From contig CAYFSZ010000034.1 of assembly GCA_964346085.1 (NCBI GenBank), forward strand, positions 1 to 14,413: DNA of 14,413 nt. Reading direction: 5' to 3'. The notes beneath the pieces are model-generated. The model did not search any database, was not told where the DNA came from, and saw only the letters and a program-made list of their open reading frames with translations. Source of the DNA: UBA5436 sp964346085. Lineage in GTDB: Bacteria; Bacillota; Clostridia; Saccharofermentanales; DTU023. The position numbers and the translations under genes were made by a program. Of this stretch, positions 14,228 through 14,413 are shown one piece after another (position 1 is the stretch's first letter; each line of letters begins with the position of its first letter).

Positions 14228-14413
14228 GTTAGGAAAACTCCTCTTAGTAAATATTAAGAAGTAGAGAACCAAGACTCTGATGAATATATAGAAAATAATA
14301 GATAAAGTAAGAAAGAGATTGTTTTCGGAACTTCTCTATATTTATCTTAGCAATTCATTTTTGTCTTGGCGAGGGATTTTTTGTGTTTTATAAAATAATT
14401 TTGATTTTTTATG

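Noticed and set aside
14228..14413. Promoter for the nuclease-like gene in the terminal AT-rich stretch
   Set aside because: Several weak hexamer pairs occur on the minus strand (for example AAGACA-17-TAAATA), but none stands out from the AT-rich background, and no gene is seen here on either strand.
1..14413. CRISPR array, tRNA or rRNA genes, insertion sequences
   Set aside because: No regularly spaced direct repeats, tRNA cloverleaf signatures, rRNA sequence or transposase motifs were found on either strand.

Overview
The window is AT-rich DNA from a low-GC Gram-positive bacterium (Firmicutes/Bacillota). The evidence is the strong purine-rich Shine-Dalgarno sequences, TTGnnn-17-TATAAT-like promoters, a tRNA-responsive T-box leader in front of ileS, a QueT-type queuosine-precursor transporter, and a long clostridial/eukaryote-like isoleucyl-tRNA synthetase. 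I cannot fix the genus; a clostridial or erysipelotrichial origin is a guess. It is a scaffold rather than a single contig: a run of exactly 100 N (10615-10714) interrupts a MATE transporter gene, and the window opens inside hsdM.

Layout. (1) 1-2000: the 3' part of a type I restriction-modification methyltransferase (hsdM), immediately followed by a broken remnant of the specificity gene hsdS (about 16 recognisable codons). (2) 2001-4017: an AT-rich promoter region with several palindromes, then a long-chain acyl-CoA synthetase-like AMP-ligase. (3) 4018-7618: a terminator, a promoter overlapping it, a T-box leader with an AUC specifier, and ileS. (4) 7619-8330: a separate promoter, a short structured leader and queT. 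The 3' arm of the first leader hairpin can pair either with its own 5' arm or with the queT ribosome binding site, because GGTAGAA occurs in both places. This looks like a translational RNA switch and is the most interesting thing in the window. (5) 8371-12493: a tightly packed plus-strand run of five genes: RsmC/YbxB-like methyltransferase, a divergent IspF-family protein, a geranylgeranyl-reductase-family flavoprotein, a MATE transporter (interrupted by the gap) and a PflX/COG1313 radical SAM protein. (6) 12490-14227, minus strand: an EamA/DMT permease and, upstream of it, an uncharacterised PD-(D/E)XK nuclease-like protein. The radical SAM gene and the EamA gene converge with stop codons overlapping by 4 bases.

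How the genes fit together. The ileS and queT units are two tRNA-related functions (charging tRNA-Ile; importing a precursor for the queuosine anticodon modification), each with its own RNA leader. The 8371-12493 run looks like one transcription unit. Its IspF-like and prenyl-reductase-like pair hints at an isoprenoid-linked role, but the IspF-like protein has lost several canonical active-site residues, so ordinary MEP-pathway function should not be assumed. The intact part of the restriction locus has no usable specificity subunit in view.
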